Source: Micromonospora parathelypteridis | GTDB taxonomy: Bacteria; Actinomycetota; Actinomycetes; Mycobacteriales; Micromonosporaceae | NCBI RefSeq assembly: GCF_014201145.1 | Contig: NZ_JACHDP010000001.1 | Span: forward strand, 5,456,001-5,520,000 | Direction of reading: 5' to 3' | Length of the DNA stretch: 64,000 bases | In this document: one piece after another, positions 15,761 to 24,890 of the stretch | Layout of the letters: each line of letters begins with the position of its first letter | How positions within the stretch are numbered: position 1 is the first letter of the stretch | Notes under the pieces: generated by a model | Told to the model about the DNA's origin: nothing | Databases searched by the model: none | What the model saw: the letters and a program-made list of their open reading frames with translations, nothing else | Program-made: the position numbers and the translations under genes

Positions 15761-16819
15761 ATGGCAGTCACGACACGGACGTTGGGGCGCAGCGGCATCG
15801 AGGTCAGCGCCCTCGGCATGGGGTGCTGGGCGATCGGCGGGCCCTGGGCGGAGGGCTCCCAGCCGCTGGGCTGGGGCGCGGTCGATGACGACGAGTCCGC
15901 GCGGGCGGTACGTCGGGCCCTCGATCTGGGCATCACCCTCTTCGACACCGCTGACACGTACGGCGCCGGGCACGGTGAGCGGGTGCTCGGCCGGGCGCTC
16001 GCCGGCCGCCGGGACGACGCCGTGATCGCCACCAAGTGGGGGTACACCTTCGACGAGCCGAGCCGGCAGGCGACCGGGGAGGACGCGTCGCCCGCGTACC
16101 TGCGGCGCGCCGTGACCGCCTCGCTGCGCCGGCTCGGCACCGACCGGATCGACCTCTACCAGCTGCACCTGGCCGACCTGCCGGTGCCACGGGCGCAGGC
16201 GTTGGTCGGCACCTGCGAGGACCTGGTCGCCGAGGGGCTGATCCGGGCGTACGGGTGGAGTACCGACCGACCCGACCGGGCCGCCACGTTCGGGCACGCC
16301 GCCGCCGGTGCCACCGCCGTGCAGCACACTCTGTCGGTGCTGCGGGACGCCCCCGAGCTGCTCGCCGTCTGCGACAAGTACGACCTGGCGAGCGTCAACC
16401 GGGGTCCGCTGGGGATGGGCCTGCTCACCGGCAAGTACTCGGCCGGATCGATACTGCCCCAGGACGACGTACGCGGGTTGGCCCCGGGCTGGTTGGAGTG
16501 GTTCCGTGGCGGCCGGCCGGCACCGGAGTGGCTGCGCCGGGTCGCCGCGGTCCGCACCGCGCTCACCGCCGACGGACGCAGCCTCGCCCAGGGTGCGCTG
16601 GGCTGGATCTGGGCCCGCAGCGGTCGCACCATCCCGATCCCGGGCTGCCGTACGGTCGCGCAGGTCGAGGAGAACGCCGCGGCCCTGCACCGGGGTCCAC
16701 TGCCGGCGGACCAGTTCACCGAGGTGGAACGTCAGTTGGCCGCACTACGTACCGCTGCCCTCCGCGACGCCGACCGCCCCCACTGGCCCCGCCCCACCGA
16801 CCCCACAACCCACCCCTAA
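15761..16819 (+). CDS. Aldo/keto reductase
   Basis: A 352-residue NADPH-dependent reductase, second of this superfamily in the window but from a different branch. Catalytic residues are seen in Phe-Asp-Thr-Ala-Asp-Thr-Tyr-Gly, Ala-Thr-Lys-Trp-Gly and Tyr-Gln-Leu-His. The cofactor end contains Ile-Pro-Ile-Pro-Gly-Cys-Arg. The start is the ATG before Val-Thr-Thr-Arg-Thr-Leu-Gly, the normal beginning of the family. Substrate cannot be inferred. The C-terminal Pro/Thr tail runs into low-complexity DNA. Confidence 0.9.
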   Translation: MAVTTRTLGRSGIEVSALGMGCWAIGGPWAEGSQPLGWGAVDDDESARAVRRALDLGITLFDTADTYGAGHGERVLGRALAGRRDDAVIATKWGYTFDEPSRQATGEDASPAYLRRAVTASLRRLGTDRIDLYQLHLADLPVPRAQALVGTCEDLVAEGLIRAYGWSTDRPDRAATFGHAAAGATAVQHTLSVLRDAPELLAVCDKYDLASVNRGPLGMGLLTGKYSAGSILPQDDVRGLAPGWLEWFRGGRPAPEWLRRVAAVRTALTADGRSLAQGALGWIWARSGRTIPIPGCRTVAQVEENAAALHRGPLPADQFTEVERQLAALRTAALRDADRPHWPRPTDPTTHP

Positions 16820-16960
16820 ACCACCCCCGACCCCGCTGCCCTCGCACCCACGCCCCTGCCCCGGCCCGTGCTGCCCGCCCGTGCTGCCTCGGCTTGTGCT
16901 GCCTCGGCTCGTGCTGCCCCGGTCCGCCGCGCTCGTGCTGCCCCCATGACCGCCGGAGTC

Positions 16961-17029
16961 GATCATGGAGTTGTGGTGCCTGGTTTGGTGGCTAGTGCAC
17001 CCTTTGCGAGGCACCGCAACTCCATGATC
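16961..17029. repeat. 69-bp palindromic element, family C
   Basis: The 21-nt arms, GATCATGGAGTTG-GGTGCCT and its complement, match at 20 positions around a 27-nt centre. It lies in the gap between convergent genes, 55 bases before another palindrome. Confidence 0.85.
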
Positions 17030-17083
17030 GGCGGCAGCAAGGTCGGGTCCGACCCGGCCGACCTCGCCCCCGTCGCCCCATCC

Positions 17084-17158
17084 CCGCGATCTTGCACTTC
17101 CTGTCGGGACTTCTAGGGCAATAGCGACATTAACGCGACACAAAGTGCAAGATCGCGG
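17084..17158. repeat. 75-bp palindromic element, family D
   Basis: Perfect 16-nt arms, CCGCGATCTTGCACTT and its complement, around a 43-nt centre in which CTGTCG and GCGACA extend the pairing. The arms share the GATCTTGC stretch with family A. Confidence 0.85.
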
Positions 17159-17296
17159 GTCGGACGCGGCGGGCCGGGGCGGGGCCGAGCCGATGCGGGG
17201 CGAGCCGAGGCGGTGCGGGGGCGGATCGGGCAGGGCTGGGCGAGTTGGACCGGGCTGGGCAGGGGCCGCCTGGGCTGAAACGCGCCTGGGCTGAAG

Positions 17297-17329
17297 CGCG
17301 CCTGGGCTGGGCCCCGCTGCCCAGGCGCG
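17297..17329 (-). terminator. Hairpin after the EF-G-like gene
   Basis: CGCGCCTGGGC pairs perfectly over 11 bp with GCCCAGGCGCG, 11-nt loop, ending 10 bases beyond the stop of the minus-strand gene. No T-run follows. Confidence 0.6.
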
Positions 17330-17339
17330 GCGGGGGAGG

Positions 17340-19496
17340 TTACGGGGTTTGTTCCTTGCGGATCTGGTCGGCGAGGTGGGTGGGCATGGGGTCGTGGCGG
17401 ACGAAGTGGCGGCGGAAGGTGCCTGTGCCGGCCGTCATCGAGCGCAGCTCGACGGCGTACCGGAGCAGTTCGGTGGCCGGCACCTCCGCGCGGACGAGGG
17501 TGCGGCCGTCGGCGTCCGGGTCCGGTTCGGTCCCGAGCACTCGACCGCGGCGGCCGGACAGGTCGCCCATCACCGTGCCCACCGAGCCGTCCGGCACCCG
17601 GATGGTGACCTCGTCGATCGGCTCCAGTAGCGCTGGCTGGCCACGGTCGGCGGCGTCACGCAGGGCGAGCGCGCCCGCGGTCTGGAAGGCCGCGTCGGAG
17701 GAGTCGACGCTGTGCGCCTTGCCGTCGACGAGGGTCACCCGCAGGTCCACGACCGGGTGGCCGGCGACCAGGCCGCGGTCGAGTTGTGCGCGGACGCCCT
17801 TCTCGACCGACGGGATGTAGTTGTGGGGCACCGCGCCGCCGACGACCCGGTCGACGAACTCGAAGCCGCTGCCCGGGGGCAGGGGTTCGACCTCGATGTC
17901 GCAGACCGCGTACTGGCCGTGGCCCCCGGACTGCTTGACGTGCCGGCCGTGCCCCTTCGCGGGCACGGTGAGCGTCTCGCGTAGCGACACCTTGACCGGC
18001 TCGGTGTCCAGTTCGACGCCGCCGGCGCGTAGCCGGTCGAGCACCACGTCCGCGTGTGCCTCGCCCATGCACCAGAGCACCAGCTGGTGGGTATCCGGGT
18101 TGCGTTCGAGGCGCAGCGTGGGGTCGCCGGCGACGAGGCGGGCGAGGTTGCGGGCCAGGGCGTCCTCGTCGGCGCGGCTGTGGGCCACGACCGCCACCGG
18201 CAGCATTGGCTCGGGCATCTCCCAGGGGGCGATCAGCAGTGGGTCGTCCTTGGCGGAGATGGTGTCGCCGGTCTCGGCGCTGCCCGACTTGGTGATCGCG
18301 CAGATGTCGCCGGCCACGCAGAGCGGCACCTCGCGCAGGGTGGCGCCCAGCGGGGTGTAGATGTGCCCGACCCGCTCGTCGGCGTCGTGGTCGGGGTGGC
18401 CGCGTTCGGCCATGCCGTGCCCGGAGACGTGCACGGTCTGCTCGGGGCGCAGTGTGCCGGAGAAGACCCGGACCAGCGAGACCCGACCGACGTGCCGGTC
18501 GACGGTGGTCTTGACGACCTCGGCGACGAGCGGCCCGTCCGGGTCGCAGGTCAGCGGCGGGCGGGGCGAGCCCTCCACGCCGCTCACCGCCGGCAACTCG
18601 TGCTCCAGCGGCGACGGGAACGCGGCGGTCAGCACCTCCAGCAGCACGTCCAGGCCGACGCCGGTCTGGGCGCAGACCGGCACCACCGGGTAGAAGTGGC
18701 CTCGGGCGACGGCCTTCTCCAGGTCGTCGATGAGCACCTCGGTGCTGATCTCCTCGCCGTCGAGGTAGCGGTCCATGAGGGTCTCGTCCTCGCTCTCGGC
18801 GATGATTCCCTCGATCAGCTCGTTGCGCGACTCGTCGATGGCTGGTTGGTGCTCCGGGTCCGGGTCGCGTACGTCGGCCGGAAGCCCGGCGGTGTAGTCG
18901 AAGACCCGGCGGGTGATCAGGCCGAGCAGGCCTTCGGTGGACACGCCGTCGTCGCCGAGCATCGGCAGGTAAAGAGGCATCACGTTGTCGCCGAAGAGGC
19001 GCTGGCAGAGCGCCACCGTCTCGTCGACGTCGGCGCGGGGCTGGTCCAGCCGGGCCACCGCGACCGCGCGGGGCATGTCGACCGCCGCGCACTCCTCCCA
19101 CAGCGCGACGGTGGCCGCGTCCATGCCGCCCGCCGCGGAGACGACGAAGAGGGCGGCGTCGGCAGCCCGCAGCCCGGCGCGCAGCTCGCCGACGAAGTCG
19201 GCGTACCCGGGGGTGTCCAGCAGGTTGACCTTGATGCCGTTGTGCAGCAGCGGTGCGCAGGACAGGCTGACCGAACGCTGCTGACGTACGGCGGCGGGGT
19301 CGTGGTCGCCGACCGTGGTGCCGTCGACGACGGTGCCGGCCCGGCCGATCGTGCCGGTCGCCGCGAGCAGGGCCTCGACCAGGGTCGTCTTGCCTGCCCC
19401 GGAGTGCCCGACGAGCACCACGTTGCGTACCCGCTCGGGTTCGGTCACCACCGGCGTACCGCCGGTGGAACCCTTGTCCTGATTTTTTTGCGCCAT
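17340..19496 (-). CDS. Elongation factor G-like GTPase (EF-G2)
   Basis: A 718-residue paralogue of EF-G, of the actinobacterial EF-G2 type. G1 is Gly-His-Ser-Gly-Ala-Gly-Lys-Thr-Thr (30-38) and G3 is Asp-Thr-Pro-Gly-Tyr-Ala-Asp-Phe. The G4 position, Asn-Lys-x-Asp in true EF-G, reads Ala-Arg-Leu-Asp, so guanine recognition may be weakened. Domains II to V follow at normal length. Its role is unsettled; paralogues of this type are not the main translocase. Start at the ATG with GGGAGG upstream; an upstream in-frame extension has no ribosome binding site. It is inserted within the thrS/pgsA core and reads against it. Confidence 0.88.
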   Translation of the reverse strand: MAQKNQDKGSTGGTPVVTEPERVRNVVLVGHSGAGKTTLVEALLAATGTIGRAGTVVDGTTVGDHDPAAVRQQRSVSLSCAPLLHNGIKVNLLDTPGYADFVGELRAGLRAADAALFVVSAAGGMDAATVALWEECAAVDMPRAVAVARLDQPRADVDETVALCQRLFGDNVMPLYLPMLGDDGVSTEGLLGLITRRVFDYTAGLPADVRDPDPEHQPAIDESRNELIEGIIAESEDETLMDRYLDGEEISTEVLIDDLEKAVARGHFYPVVPVCAQTGVGLDVLLEVLTAAFPSPLEHELPAVSGVEGSPRPPLTCDPDGPLVAEVVKTTVDRHVGRVSLVRVFSGTLRPEQTVHVSGHGMAERGHPDHDADERVGHIYTPLGATLREVPLCVAGDICAITKSGSAETGDTISAKDDPLLIAPWEMPEPMLPVAVVAHSRADEDALARNLARLVAGDPTLRLERNPDTHQLVLWCMGEAHADVVLDRLRAGGVELDTEPVKVSLRETLTVPAKGHGRHVKQSGGHGQYAVCDIEVEPLPPGSGFEFVDRVVGGAVPHNYIPSVEKGVRAQLDRGLVAGHPVVDLRVTLVDGKAHSVDSSDAAFQTAGALALRDAADRGQPALLEPIDEVTIRVPDGSVGTVMGDLSGRRGRVLGTEPDPDADGRTLVRAEVPATELLRYAVELRSMTAGTGTFRRHFVRHDPMPTHLADQIRKEQTP

Positions 19497-19617
19497 GGGG
19501 CGCACCTCCCTCAGCCGGTGGTGGTGGCGACCGCCGCGCGACGGGAAGCGGCCCGGGGCGAGTGCGCGGCGATATCCTCCGGTGGTCTGCTGCACAGCGG
19601 GAACGGGACGGGTGGAC

Positions 19618-19635
19618 GGGTGAGCTGGCTCACCC
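19618..19635. promoter_or_regulatory. Perfect palindrome between EF-G2 and pgsA
   Basis: GGGTGAGC, 2 nt, GCTCACCC, in the 249-base gap between the divergent EF-G2 and pgsA genes. It is a candidate operator. Apart from this palindrome the gap shows no gene. Confidence 0.4.
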
Positions 19636-19745
19636 TCCGGCTCGATCTCACACCCGTTGTCGGGTAGGCACAAGCCTCCCCCGGGCGGGTCGGAGGGACC
19701 GGCCGTATCGCCGGAGCTGGGCGGACCGTTATCGTGGGGACCGCC

Positions 19746-20375
19746 ATGGCGAAGATCTTCCAAGTGTCGGCCCGCGCGGGGATGACCCGCGTCGTCGAGC
19801 CGATTGCCCGTGCCCTTCTGCGCGCGGGCGTCACCCCCAATGCCGTCACCGTTGCGGGCACCGTTGGTGTGCTCGTCGGCGCGCTCGGCTTCGGTGCTCG
19901 CGGCCACCTGGTCGCGGGCGCGTTAATCGTGACCGTTTTCGCGCTCACCGACCTGCTCGACGGGACGATGGCCCGGATGAGCGGCGGCTCCACCAAGTTC
20001 GGCGCGTTCCTCGACTCAAGCATGGACCGGGTCGCCGACAGCGCCGTCTTCGGCGCCGTCGCGTACTGGCTGGCCACGCAGGGCGACCACTCCGGGGTGG
20101 CCGCCGCGCTGGTCTGCCTGGCCGCCGGCAGTCTGGTCTCCTACGTCAAGGCCCGTGCCGAAGGGCTCGGCATGACCTGCAACGTGGGCATCGCCGAGCG
20201 CACCGAGCGGCTGCTGATCGTCGGGGTCGGCGGGATCCTCACCGGCGTCGGTGTCGACCCGGCGTTGGAGATCGCGCTCTGGCTGCTCGCCGCGGTGTCG
20301 ATCTTTACGGTGGGGCAGCGGATGACGCACGTCTACCGCCAGGCCCAGCAGCTCCAGCCGAACGGCCAGGCGTGA
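19746..20375 (+). CDS. pgsA: CDP-alcohol phosphotransferase, PI-phosphate synthase
   Basis: A 209-residue membrane enzyme that joins CDP-diacylglycerol to inositol phosphate, the first step of phosphatidylinositol and PIM synthesis. The signature is complete: Asp69-x2-Asp72-Gly-x2-Ala-Arg and Gly-x3-Asp90-x3-Asp94, followed by membrane helices. Synteny with mycobacterial pgsA1 (HIT gene, pgsA1, acyltransferase, pimA) supports inositol phosphate over glycerol phosphate. ATG at 19746 preferred to the GTG at 19734 because GTGGGGA lies just upstream. Confidence 0.92.
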   Translation: MAKIFQVSARAGMTRVVEPIARALLRAGVTPNAVTVAGTVGVLVGALGFGARGHLVAGALIVTVFALTDLLDGTMARMSGGSTKFGAFLDSSMDRVADSAVFGAVAYWLATQGDHSGVAAALVCLAAGSLVSYVKARAEGLGMTCNVGIAERTERLLIVGVGGILTGVGVDPALEIALWLLAAVSIFTVGQRMTHVYRQAQQLQPNGQA

Positions 20376-20394
20376 GCGGCGCGTCGCCGGCCCG

Positions 20395-21354
20395 GTGCCG
20401 GACGACTCGCGGCCGGGCCGCGTGAACCTCACCGAGCTGGGCTACATCGCCGGCTGGCGGGTGGTCCGCGCTCTGCCCCGGCCGCTGGTGGCGACGGCGT
20501 TTCAGGCGGGCGCGGACCGCGCCCACCGCCGCCCGGGCGGGGGTACGGCTCGACTGCGCGCGAACCTGCGCCGGGTGGTCGGTCCGGAGCTGCCCGAGGC
20601 CGAGCTGGACGATCTCGTCAAGCGCGGGCTCCGCTCGTACGCCCGGTACTGGATGGAGGCGTTCCGGCTGCCCGCGTTGAGCCGTGCGCAGATCCTGTCC
20701 GGCTTCCGACTGGATGGCGCGGAGTTGCTCGCTGCCGACGTGGCCGCGGGCCGGGGCGCCGTGGTGGCGCTACCCCATGCCGGTAACTGGGACGCCGCGG
20801 GTGCCTGGGTGGCGGCCAACGGCTGGCCGATCGCCACGGTCATGGAGCGGCTCAAGCCGGAGGGCGTGTACAAGCGTTTCATGGCCTTCCGGGCCAGCCT
20901 GGGGATGGAGATCCTGCCGACCCACGGCGGGTCGCGTCCGGCGTTCGACGTGCTGTTGGACCGCGTACGTGCCGGTGCGGTGGTGCCGTTGCTGGCCGAC
21001 CGGGACCTCTCCGCCCGTGGGGTGGAGGTGGACTTCTTCGGCGGAAAGACCCGGATGCCGGCCGGGCCGGCGCTGCTCGCGCTGCACACCGGCGCGCCGC
21101 TCTACGTGGCCTCGATGTGGTACGAACCGGACGCGCCGTGCGCGTCGCTCGCCGGCCCGCTGCCGGTGCCGGGGCCCGAGGTGGGGCCTCTGGACCAGCG
21201 GGTCCGGTCGCTGACCCAGCTCATCGCCGACCGTCTGGCGGCGGGTATCGCCCGGCATCCGGAAGACTGGCACATGTTGCAGCGGATGTGGCTGGATCAG
21301 CGGGGGTCGGGGGACGGCACGGCGCTGCCCTCGCCGGCCTCCGGTCAGGCCTGA
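20395..21354 (+). CDS. Phosphatidylinositol mannoside acyltransferase
   Basis: A 319-residue peripheral membrane acyltransferase of the lipid A lauroyl-transferase (HtrB) superfamily. It carries the catalytic His-x4-Asp motif as His-Ala-Gly-Asn-Trp-Asp. By position between pgsA and pimA it matches mycobacterial PatA (Rv2611c), which acylates the mannose of PIM. GTG at 20395 is the longest start; GTG at 20422, giving Met-Asn-Leu-Thr-Glu-Leu-Gly, may be the true one. It begins 20 bases after pgsA. Confidence 0.92.
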   Translation: MPDDSRPGRVNLTELGYIAGWRVVRALPRPLVATAFQAGADRAHRRPGGGTARLRANLRRVVGPELPEAELDDLVKRGLRSYARYWMEAFRLPALSRAQILSGFRLDGAELLAADVAAGRGAVVALPHAGNWDAAGAWVAANGWPIATVMERLKPEGVYKRFMAFRASLGMEILPTHGGSRPAFDVLLDRVRAGAVVPLLADRDLSARGVEVDFFGGKTRMPAGPALLALHTGAPLYVASMWYEPDAPCASLAGPLPVPGPEVGPLDQRVRSLTQLIADRLAAGIARHPEDWHMLQRMWLDQRGSGDGTALPSPASGQA

Positions 21355-21427
21355 GGAGGTGGGCACGATAGGTGCGAGGAGTGCGTCGCCGTGGTGGCCC
21401 ACCGTCCTGGACGGGGGGCGCTGACAC

Positions 21428-22588
21428 ATGCGGATCGGCATCGTGTGCCCGTACTCCTTCGACGTGCCCGGAGGGGTGCAGAACCACGTCATGGACCTGG
21501 CCGAGGCGCTGATCACGCTCGGCCACGAGGTCAGCGTGCTCGCCCCGGCTGACGAGGATTCGCCGCTGCCGGCGTACGTGGTGTCCGCCGGTCGGGCGGT
21601 GCCGCTGCCGTACAACGGGTCGGTGGCCCGGATCGCGTTCGGCCCGGTCTCGACCGCCCGGGTACGCCGGTGGCTCACCAACGGCGACTTCGACGTGCTG
21701 CACGTGCACGAGCCGCTCACGTTGAGCCTGTCCCTGCTGGCCGTGCTGTCCGCCCGCGGCCCGGTGGTGGCCACGTTCCACACCGCGATGACCCGTTCGC
21801 GGGTGCTGGCCGCCGCGCAGGGCGTGCTGCAGATCGTGTTGGAGCGGATCACCGCCCGGATCGCGGTCAGTGCGCTGGCCCGCAAGGTTCAGGTCGAGCA
21901 CATGGACGGCGGCGCGGTGGAGATCCCCAACGGGGTGGCGGTGGCCAAGTTCGCCGACGCCGAGCCGTTGCCGGGCTGGCCGGGGGAGTGCGCGCCGGGC
22001 ACCGGCGGCACCCTGGGCTTCCTGGGCCGGTTCACCGAGGCGCGCAAGGGCTTCCCGGTGCTGCGCGACGCGTTCGTGGCGATGGCCGCCACCCGGCCCG
22101 GGCTGCGGTTGCTCGTCGCCGGCCCGGGTGATCCCGACGACCTGTACGACCAGTTCCCGGCCGAGCTGCATGAGCGGGTCACGTTCCTCGGCCTGGTTAC
22201 CGAACCGGACAAGGCGCGAATGCTGCGCAGCGTGCACCTCTACGTGGCACCGAACACCGGCGGCGAGTCGTTTGGCATGATCCTCACCGAGGCGCTGGCC
22301 GCGGGTACGAGCGTGGTCGCCAGCGATCTGGACGCGTTCCGGCGGGTGCTCGACGGCGGGCGCGCAGGTCGACTCTTCCCCACCGGTGACCCGGTCGGGC
22401 TGCGCGACGCGGTGACCGAGCTGCTGGACGACCCGGCCGGGCGGGCCGCGTTGACGGCCTGCGGCGATCAGGTGGTGGCGAATTTCGACTGGCCGGTGGT
22501 TGCTCGCCGCGTTCTGGAGGTATACGCAGCGGCGATCGAGGCAACCGACGGGCGGGTCATCGACCAGGAGTGGGTGGGGCTGGGCTGA
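21428..22588 (+). CDS. pimA: Phosphatidylinositol alpha-mannosyltransferase PimA
   Basis: A 386-residue GT4 glycosyltransferase that adds the first mannose from GDP-mannose to phosphatidylinositol at the inner face of the membrane. The N-terminal Gly-Gly-Val-Gln-Asn-His is the usual acceptor-side motif, and Phe-His-Thr-Ala-Met follows strand 4. The donor site has Gly-Arg-Phe-Thr-Glu-x-Arg-Lys-Gly and the Glu-x7-Glu pair in Gly-Gly-Glu-Ser-Phe-Gly-Met-Ile-Leu-Thr-Glu. Length and synteny are exactly as in mycobacteria. Confidence 0.96.
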   Translation: MRIGIVCPYSFDVPGGVQNHVMDLAEALITLGHEVSVLAPADEDSPLPAYVVSAGRAVPLPYNGSVARIAFGPVSTARVRRWLTNGDFDVLHVHEPLTLSLSLLAVLSARGPVVATFHTAMTRSRVLAAAQGVLQIVLERITARIAVSALARKVQVEHMDGGAVEIPNGVAVAKFADAEPLPGWPGECAPGTGGTLGFLGRFTEARKGFPVLRDAFVAMAATRPGLRLLVAGPGDPDDLYDQFPAELHERVTFLGLVTEPDKARMLRSVHLYVAPNTGGESFGMILTEALAAGTSVVASDLDAFRRVLDGGRAGRLFPTGDPVGLRDAVTELLDDPAGRAALTACGDQVVANFDWPVVARRVLEVYAAAIEATDGRVIDQEWVGLG

Positions 22589-22671
22589 ACCGGTGTGGCA
22601 CATGGTGCGGATGACGCTGGGGTGACCGGTGTGGCCGCGCCTCAGCGGAGGCGAAACGGAGCAGCACTACG

Positions 22672-23175
22672 ATGCGGCACATGTGGTGGGTGGTGGCCGC
22701 GAGCGTGGTCCTGGGGCTGGTCGCGGCGTACCTCATCTGGACGGCCGGCCGGGTGGAGCGGCTGCAGGGCCGCGCGGAGCTGGCGGCTCGGGCCCTCGAC
22801 GCCCACCTGTTGCGCCGGGCCGCGGCAGCCGCCGTGCTGGCCGAGCGGCGCTTCGGCGTCGAGCTGTACGCGGCGGCCCGGATCGCTCTGGACGCCAGCC
22901 CGGATGAGCGGGAGGCGGCGGAGAACGACCTCACCCGGCAGTTGCGTGCCGTCCAGTTGGATCCGGGCGATCCGGACTGCGGGGCGGTCATCGCCGCCAG
23001 TCGTCGGCTCGCGCTGTCCCGGCAGGTGCACACGGATCTGGTCCGCGACGCCCGCTCGGCGCGTAGCCGTCCGTTGGTGCGGTTGTTGCGGATGGGGCGG
23101 GGCCGGGAGTGGCCGCGCTACTTCGACATCGACGATCCGACCCTCACCGTCCCGGCGGACGTTCCCGCCACCTGA
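22672..23175 (+). CDS. Membrane-anchored protein of unknown function
   Basis: A 167-residue protein with one N-terminal membrane helix (about 4-24) and an Ala/Arg/Leu-rich helical domain facing one side of the membrane. The helical part (about 30-75) has a heptad-like pattern. It lies between pimA and pdxS, where mycobacteria carry different genes, and appears to be an actinomycete-specific member of this locus. A second ATG is at 22681. No function can be assigned. Confidence 0.72.
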   Translation: MRHMWWVVAASVVLGLVAAYLIWTAGRVERLQGRAELAARALDAHLLRRAAAAAVLAERRFGVELYAAARIALDASPDEREAAENDLTRQLRAVQLDPGDPDCGAVIAASRRLALSRQVHTDLVRDARSARSRPLVRLLRMGRGREWPRYFDIDDPTLTVPADVPAT

Positions 23176-23344
23176 CCTGTCGCCGCGCGCCGGCTCCTGG
23201 AGCCGCCGCCGACCCGCCCGTCGGGACCGGTGAGCAGGGCCACAGTGCAGGCCACCGGGGGTCTGATTGGCTGTCGGTGAGGCGTTGACCTGCGCGTAGC
23301 ATTTTCGCTGCCACCCCCAGAGTGCCTCCAAGGAGCGATGACCC

Positions 23345-24262
23345 GTGCCCGAAAACACCGCCTCGAACACCGGTACCGCCCCCGTTGTCGGCACCGCCCG
23401 CGTGAAGCGTGGCATGGCCGAGATGCTCAAGGGCGGCGTGATCATGGACGTGGTCAACGCCGAACAGGCCAAGATCGCTGAGGATGCCGGCGCTGTCGCG
23501 GTGATGGCCCTGGAGCGGGTGCCCGCCGACATCCGCGCGCAGGGCGGGGTGTCCCGGATGAGCGACCCCGACATGATCGACGGAATCATCGAGGCGGTCT
23601 CCATCCCGGTGATGGCCAAGGCCCGCATCGGCCACTTCGTGGAGGCGCAGATCCTCCAGTCGCTGGGCGTGGACTACGTCGACGAGTCCGAGGTGCTGAC
23701 CCCGGCCGACTATGCGAACCACATCGACAAGTGGGCGTTCACGGTGCCCTTCGTCTGTGGCGCGACCAACCTGGGCGAGGCCCTGCGGCGGATCACCGAG
23801 GGTGCGGCCATGATCCGCTCCAAGGGGGAGGCGGGCACCGGGGACGTCTCCAACGCCACCACCCACATGCGCAAGATCCGTCAGGAGATCCGTCGACTGT
23901 CCTCGTTGCCGGCTGACGAGCTGTTCGTCGCGGCCAAGGAGCTGCAGGCCCCGTACGAGCTGGTCAAGGAGGTCGCCGAGAGCGGCAAGCTGCCGGTGGT
24001 GCTGTTCACCGCCGGTGGGATCGCCACGCCGGCCGACGCGGCGATGATGATGCAGCTCGGCGCCGAGGGTGTCTTCGTCGGCTCCGGCATCTTCAAGGCG
24101 GGCAACCCGGCTCAGCGGGCAGCCGCGATCGTCAAGGCCACCACCTTCCACGACGACCCGGACGTGCTGGCGAAGGTCTCCCGTGGCCTCGGCGAGGCCA
24201 TGGTCGGCATCAACGTCGACGAGATCCCGCAGCCGCACCGCCTGGCCGAGCGCGGCTGGTGA
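23345..24262 (+). CDS. pdxS: PLP synthase, synthase subunit PdxS
   Basis: A 305-residue TIM-barrel subunit that makes pyridoxal 5-phosphate from ribose 5-phosphate, glyceraldehyde 3-phosphate and ammonia. The two catalytic lysines are Lys92 (Met-Ala-Lys-Ala-Arg-Ile-Gly-His) and Lys160 (Ser-Lys-Gly-Glu-Ala-Gly-Thr-Gly). The phosphate-binding Gly-Ser-Gly-Ile-Phe is near residue 247. GTG start with AAGGAG 9 nt upstream. It forms an operon with pdxT, 10 bases downstream, and twelve PdxS would assemble with twelve PdxT. Confidence 0.97.
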   Translation: MPENTASNTGTAPVVGTARVKRGMAEMLKGGVIMDVVNAEQAKIAEDAGAVAVMALERVPADIRAQGGVSRMSDPDMIDGIIEAVSIPVMAKARIGHFVEAQILQSLGVDYVDESEVLTPADYANHIDKWAFTVPFVCGATNLGEALRRITEGAAMIRSKGEAGTGDVSNATTHMRKIRQEIRRLSSLPADELFVAAKELQAPYELVKEVAESGKLPVVLFTAGGIATPADAAMMMQLGAEGVFVGSGIFKAGNPAQRAAAIVKATTFHDDPDVLAKVSRGLGEAMVGINVDEIPQPHRLAERGW

Positions 24263-24272
24263 GGTAAGGGCC

Positions 24273-24878
24273 ATGGCCGTACCCGTGATCGGTGTGCTCG
24301 CGCTGCAGGGGGATGTCCGCGAGCACGTGGCGGCGTTGGCAGCGGCGGGCGCGGACGCCCGCCCGGTCCGCCGTCCGGCGGAATTGGACGCGGTGGACGG
24401 CCTGGTCGTCCCCGGCGGCGAGTCCACCACCATCAGCAAACTCACCGACATCTTCGAGATGCGCGAGCCGATCGACAAGCGGATCGTCGACGGCATGCCG
24501 GTCTACGGCTCCTGCGCCGGCATGATCATGTTGGCGACCGAGGTGCTCGACGGCCGACCCGACCAGCGGGGCTTCTCCGGCATCGACATGACCGTCCGGC
24601 GCAACGCGTTCGGGCGGCAGGTCGACTCGTTCGAGGCGCCGGTGGACATCACCGGGGTGCCGGGTGAGCCGTTCCACGCGGTCTTCATCCGCGCGCCGTG
24701 GGTCGAGCGGGTCGGTGCCGGCGTCGAGGTGATCGGATCGGTGACCGGCGGCCCGGCCGCCGACCGGATCGTGGCGGTCCGGCAGGGCAACCTGCTGGCC
24801 ACCTCGTTCCACCCGGAGTTGACCGGTGACCTGCGCGTGCACGCGTACTTCGTGGACCTGGTCCGCAGCGTCTCCTGA
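24273..24878 (+). CDS. pdxT: PLP synthase, glutaminase subunit PdxT
   Basis: A 201-residue class I glutaminase that supplies ammonia to PdxS. The triad is Cys81 (Ser-Cys-Ala-Gly-Met), His180 and Glu182 (Phe-His-Pro-Glu-Leu-Thr-Gly-Asp). Pro-Gly-Gly-Glu-Ser-Thr-Thr, which forms the oxyanion side, is at about 48-54. The ATG at 24273 is the start giving the normal Ile-Gly-Val-Leu-Ala-Leu-Gln-Gly N-terminus. Confidence 0.97.
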   Translation: MAVPVIGVLALQGDVREHVAALAAAGADARPVRRPAELDAVDGLVVPGGESTTISKLTDIFEMREPIDKRIVDGMPVYGSCAGMIMLATEVLDGRPDQRGFSGIDMTVRRNAFGRQVDSFEAPVDITGVPGEPFHAVFIRAPWVERVGAGVEVIGSVTGGPAADRIVAVRQGNLLATSFHPELTGDLRVHAYFVDLVRSVS

Positions 24879-24890
24879 CGGTGCCGCCGC

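Larger units (their letters stand above)
16820..17339. other. Gene-free stretch with two palindromes and repeats
   Basis: No gene in 520 bases between the convergent aldo/keto reductase and EF-G-like genes. It begins with C-rich DNA and imperfect GTGCTGCC repeats (to about 16945). Two palindromic elements follow (16961-17029 and 17084-17158), then G-rich DNA with three near-copies of a 15-16 bp unit containing GCGCCTGGGCTG (about 17267-17311) and a terminator hairpin. Confidence 0.75.

Noticed and set aside
1514..17158. CRISPR array
   Set aside because: The repeats are palindromic and scattered kilobases apart with no regular spacers and no cas genes.
18054..19667. 537-codon plus-strand frame
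   Set aside because: Antisense to the EF-G-like gene, which has intact GTPase motifs.
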